64,000 nt of DNA, from contig OZ223306.1 in the NCBI GenBank assembly GCA_965140735.1, positions 3,658,001-3,722,000 on the forward strand, in the 5' to 3' direction. Shown one piece after another: positions 62,533-64,000 of this stretch. Each line of letters starts with the position of its first letter. Position 1 is the stretch's first letter. The position numbers were made by a program, and so were the translations under genes. The notes under the pieces were generated by a model. That model worked only from the letters and a program-made list of their open reading frames with translations, was not told the origin of the DNA and ran no database searches. The DNA is from Fusibacter_A sp965140735. Its GTDB lineage: Bacteria; Bacillota; Clostridia; Peptostreptococcales; Acidaminobacteraceae.

Positions 62533-63012
62533 TTATATGGTTAGATCGCTTTGTTCTTGAAGGTCTGTGGCTTTTTTTACAAGATGGGATAGCGTGGCTG
62601 AAACTACAGATATGGAAATTCCAATAATTAACACGACCAGAGAGAGCAGCACGAATGCAGGATGATTCATGTTAAGGAGCAGAAACACGATATTCATAGC
62701 GAAGAAAAATCCTGTGTCGGCAGCAGCAAGTACTGCGACCCACTTTAATAATTTTGCGTTTTCAGCAGAAAAAGAGCGGTCGTGTCTTATATTTTTAGAG
62801 ATTTTCCATCCAAAGGCTAAGATGATATAACATGGAACTGCTGTGATCATGATTAGGATTAACCAAGGCCAATAACTAAATGCAAACTCTGGGTAATTCA
62901 TCACCATAACTTGTCCGAGTGAGGGGATAATCCATGTATAGACGAGTAAGCCACATAGGCCAACAACAAAAATGATTAGATTCAGCCACTTTGAGAGCGT
63001 TAATTGATTCAT
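62533..63012 (-). CDS. DUF2975 membrane protein
   Basis: A 159-residue protein with four hydrophobic helices (about 10-30, 45-70, 90-115, 122-145). SFSAENAKLLKWVAVLAAADTGFFFAMNIVFLL is typical of DUF2975. Function unknown; such proteins are paired with a short XRE regulator and may sense membrane or envelope conditions. GAAAGAGG precedes the ATG. Its predicted mRNA leader (from about 63175) contains repeat copy C. Confidence 0.85.
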   Translation of the reverse strand: MNQLTLSKWLNLIIFVVGLCGLLVYTWIIPSLGQVMVMNYPEFAFSYWPWLILIMITAVPCYIILAFGWKISKNIRHDRSFSAENAKLLKWVAVLAAADTGFFFAMNIVFLLLNMNHPAFVLLSLVVLIIGISISVVSATLSHLVKKATDLQEQSDLTI

Positions 63013-63049
63013 AAAAACCTCTTTCCTTTTGGGTAATTATAGGATTGGT

Positions 63050-63159
63050 TAGAATGTCAAAATTTGAGCAATTCTCTATCCTGTGATGTCGTCTACGGGA
63101 AGTACGTGATACACCATAGAACGGTGGGGTTATGTGAGATTGACTTTGGACACTCTAAT
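63050..63159. repeat. Dispersed palindromic repeat, copy C
   Basis: A 110-base element with ends TTAGAATGTCAAAA and TTTGGACACTCTAA in inverted orientation. The core TGTGATGTCGTCTACGGGA is shared with copies A and B. It lies between the predicted transcription start (about 63175) and the DUF2975 gene on the minus strand, thus within the 5' leader. Confidence 0.85.
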
Positions 63160-63181
63160 GATCAGTTTACTAATTATCTTG

Positions 63182-63244
63182 ATTATATAGATTTAAATAC
63201 AAAACGTCAACAAATATTTATCGCATTACGATAAATATTTGTTG
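63182..63244 (-). promoter_or_regulatory. DUF2975 promoter and 16-bp palindrome
   Basis: Minus-strand TTGACG (63205-63210), 17-base spacer, TATAAT (63182-63187). The perfect inverted repeat CAACAAATATTTATCG/CGATAAATATTTGTTG (63208-63244, centre CATTA) overlaps the -35 box; its TTATCG-N5-CGATAA core is a probable operator of the YozG-like regulator. Confidence 0.78.
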
Positions 63245-63299
63245 TTTAATAGCGGTAAGTTGTTGTTTGTGCGGAAATGTTGTAGATAACAAAAAGGGC

Positions 63300-63330
63300 T
63301 TGACTTAAAGCGCACTTTAAGTAATATGAT
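63300..63330 (+). promoter_or_regulatory. MerR-type promoter with 19-bp spacer
   Basis: TTGACT (63300-63305) and TATGAT (63325-63330) are 19 bases apart. ACTTAAAG/CTTTAAGT (63303-63322) forms the perfect MerR-type operator in the spacer, closely like sites of the AdhR/NmlR branch. The regulator gene behind it is broken. Confidence 0.78.
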
Positions 63331-63353
63331 GCCTATATAAAGGAGGACATGAG

Positions 63354-63550
63354 ATGGAAATTGGTCAAGTATCAGAACGGTTTAACATAAAATCGCATAC
63401 GTTGAGATATTATGAAAACATTGGTTTAATTCAAAATATTGAGAGAGATACATCGGAGACGAGACTGCCACAGAACGGAAAATTATTTTGAAAGAGCATC
63501 TTGAAAATATTAAATCGGAGATTCAGAAATTGACTGAGATGCAGATTTAG
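63354..63550 (+). pseudogene. MerR-family regulator remnant
   Basis: ATG 63354 after AGGAGG gives IGQVSERFNIKSHTLRYYENIGLIQNIERD, the MerR DNA-binding head, then leaves the family and stops at 63491. In another frame GDETATERKIILKEHLENIK (and SEIQKLTEMQ) resumes, which is the dimerisation coiled coil of MerR proteins, ending at TAG 63548-63550. So most of the middle has been deleted together with a frameshift. Confidence 0.75.
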
Positions 63551-63609
63551 CAAACTATATTGTAGAATATGCATTTGGTGATATTTATGCAAGACCAGTA
63601 CTTGATTGA
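63538..63609 (+). pseudogene. Carboxymuconolactone-decarboxylase-like fragment
   Basis: The frame 63538-63609 reads DADLANYIVEYAFGDIYARP and VLD, then stops. It resembles the start of carboxymuconolactone-decarboxylase-family proteins (EFAFGDIYSRPGLDLKTRE). Such genes often follow MerR regulators of the NmlR type. Only 23 residues remain, so the assignment rests on one short motif. Confidence 0.4.
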
Positions 63610-63666
63610 CAAATATATATCATCACGATAATACCAAGAATTTTTGGTAGTGGTATCCCTTTAGCT

Positions 63667-64000
63667 TTATTCAGATATTGTGAAGTGCCATTCGTGATTT
63701 ACTTTTTTGCCATCTTCGGATCTTTCAATTGTGGCAATAGCAGTGTAATTTCCTGGTGAGACTGTGCCTACAAAGTCCATTGCCATTCCCACATTAGTCG
63801 TGAGCTTTCTTTCCGTAAAAAGTATTTCGTTATCTCTTTTAAGTGTATAAGTAACCTTAGGTGATGTTCCGCCGTTTTTAAATGAAATGCTTATAGAAAG
63901 ATTCTTGTCACTAAAGCTAGTGTCTGAAACGGGTGATACATTCATGATATTGATGTCATCATTGATGGGCAACGAGGTCATTTTTGATGTACTTAGGCCG
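63667..64000 (-). CDS. C-terminal part of a protein with an Ig-like domain (partial)
   Basis: The minus-strand frame is open to the right window edge; the internal Met at 63981 has no ribosome site and the residues before it (GLSTSK) continue in frame. The visible ~110 residues are rich in beta-strand pattern: LSISISFKNGGTSPKVTYTLKR and FVGTVSPGNYTAIATIERSEDGKK, like a fibronectin/Ig-type or BsuPI-type C-terminal domain. The rest of the gene lies outside. Function unknown. Confidence 0.6.
   Translation of the reverse strand, partial: GLSTSKMTSLPINDDINIMNVSPVSDTSFSDKNLSISISFKNGGTSPKVTYTLKRDNEILFTERKLTTNVGMAMDFVGTVSPGNYTAIATIERSEDGKKVNHEWHFTISE

Noticed and set aside
1..64000. CRISPR array, tRNA, rRNA, prophage or transposase
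   Set aside because: No regularly spaced repeats, no cloverleaf or rRNA signatures, and no transposase, integrase or phage structural genes were found by reading both strands.

Overview
The window is AT-rich, has close-packed genes with strong AGGAGG ribosome sites and consensus sigma-A promoters, and reads as a chromosomal segment of a low-GC Firmicute. Pyruvate formate-lyase, a flavodiiron protein, FNR-like regulators, a GatABC-type PTS, an EFR1 ferredoxin-flavodoxin and an S-layer-homology protein together suggest an anaerobic or oxygen-tolerant member of the Clostridia. The species cannot be named from sequence alone. No tRNA, rRNA, CRISPR array or transposase gene was seen.

Layout. 1-1.8 kb: the end of a catechol meta-cleavage operon (tail of a catechol 2,3-dioxygenase, semialdehyde hydrolase, oxopentenoate hydratase). 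1.8-3.1 kb: an ArsR regulator and an EFR1 protein sharing one operator sequence. 3.3-16.1 kb: a sugar or polyol locus with a LevR-type sigma-54 activator, a -24/-12 promoter, GatABC-like PTS, 2-hydroxyacid dehydrogenase, a dedicated HPr, split transketolase, zinc alcohol dehydrogenase, SorC regulator and two class II aldolase-family enzymes. 16.4-26.6 kb: mostly regulators and small single genes (WYL, zinc ribbon, DUF3795, pentapeptide repeat, MarR/nitroreductase, methyltransferase, MBL hydrolase, Lrp, Gfo/Idh/MocA, SLH protein, AraC). 26.7-34.2 kb: an unusual oligopeptide-type ABC importer with a divergent MerR regulator. 34.2-35.5 kb: a hybrid response-regulator/histidine kinase. 35.7-40.6 kb: pflB-pflA-crp/fnr-pirin. 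40.7-42.5 kb: DnaA-box array, HtrA protease, rhodanese lipoprotein. 43.2-49.2 kb: gltBD. 49.4-53.1 kb: bacteriocin-type ABC pair, then an Rrf2 regulator and flavin reductase behind a Fur box. 53.3-57.8 kb: MFS carrier and tldD/pmbA-like genes, tldD carrying a frameshift. 57.9-61.4 kb: peroxidase, FNR-like regulator, damaged ric gene and flavodiiron protein (oxidative and nitrosative stress). 61.5-64 kb: pcp, DUF2975/HTH pair, decayed MerR/decarboxylase remnants and the end of a protein that leaves the window.

How genes work together. The most unusual locus is the ABC importer at 26.7-33.1 kb. Each of its two permease subunits is fused to a large extracytoplasmic domain resembling an M28 aminopeptidase, one at the N terminus and one at the C terminus. 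Both lack most zinc ligands, and no solute-binding protein gene is seen, which suggests built-in receptor domains. Two Crp/Fnr paralogues and two matching TGTGA-N6-TCACA-type sites, both centred 41.5 bp upstream of the inferred start, appear to link pfl fermentation with the ric/flavodiiron stress genes. Four copies of a 110-118 bp imperfect palindrome with shared ends lie between genes; one falls inside a predicted 5' leader.
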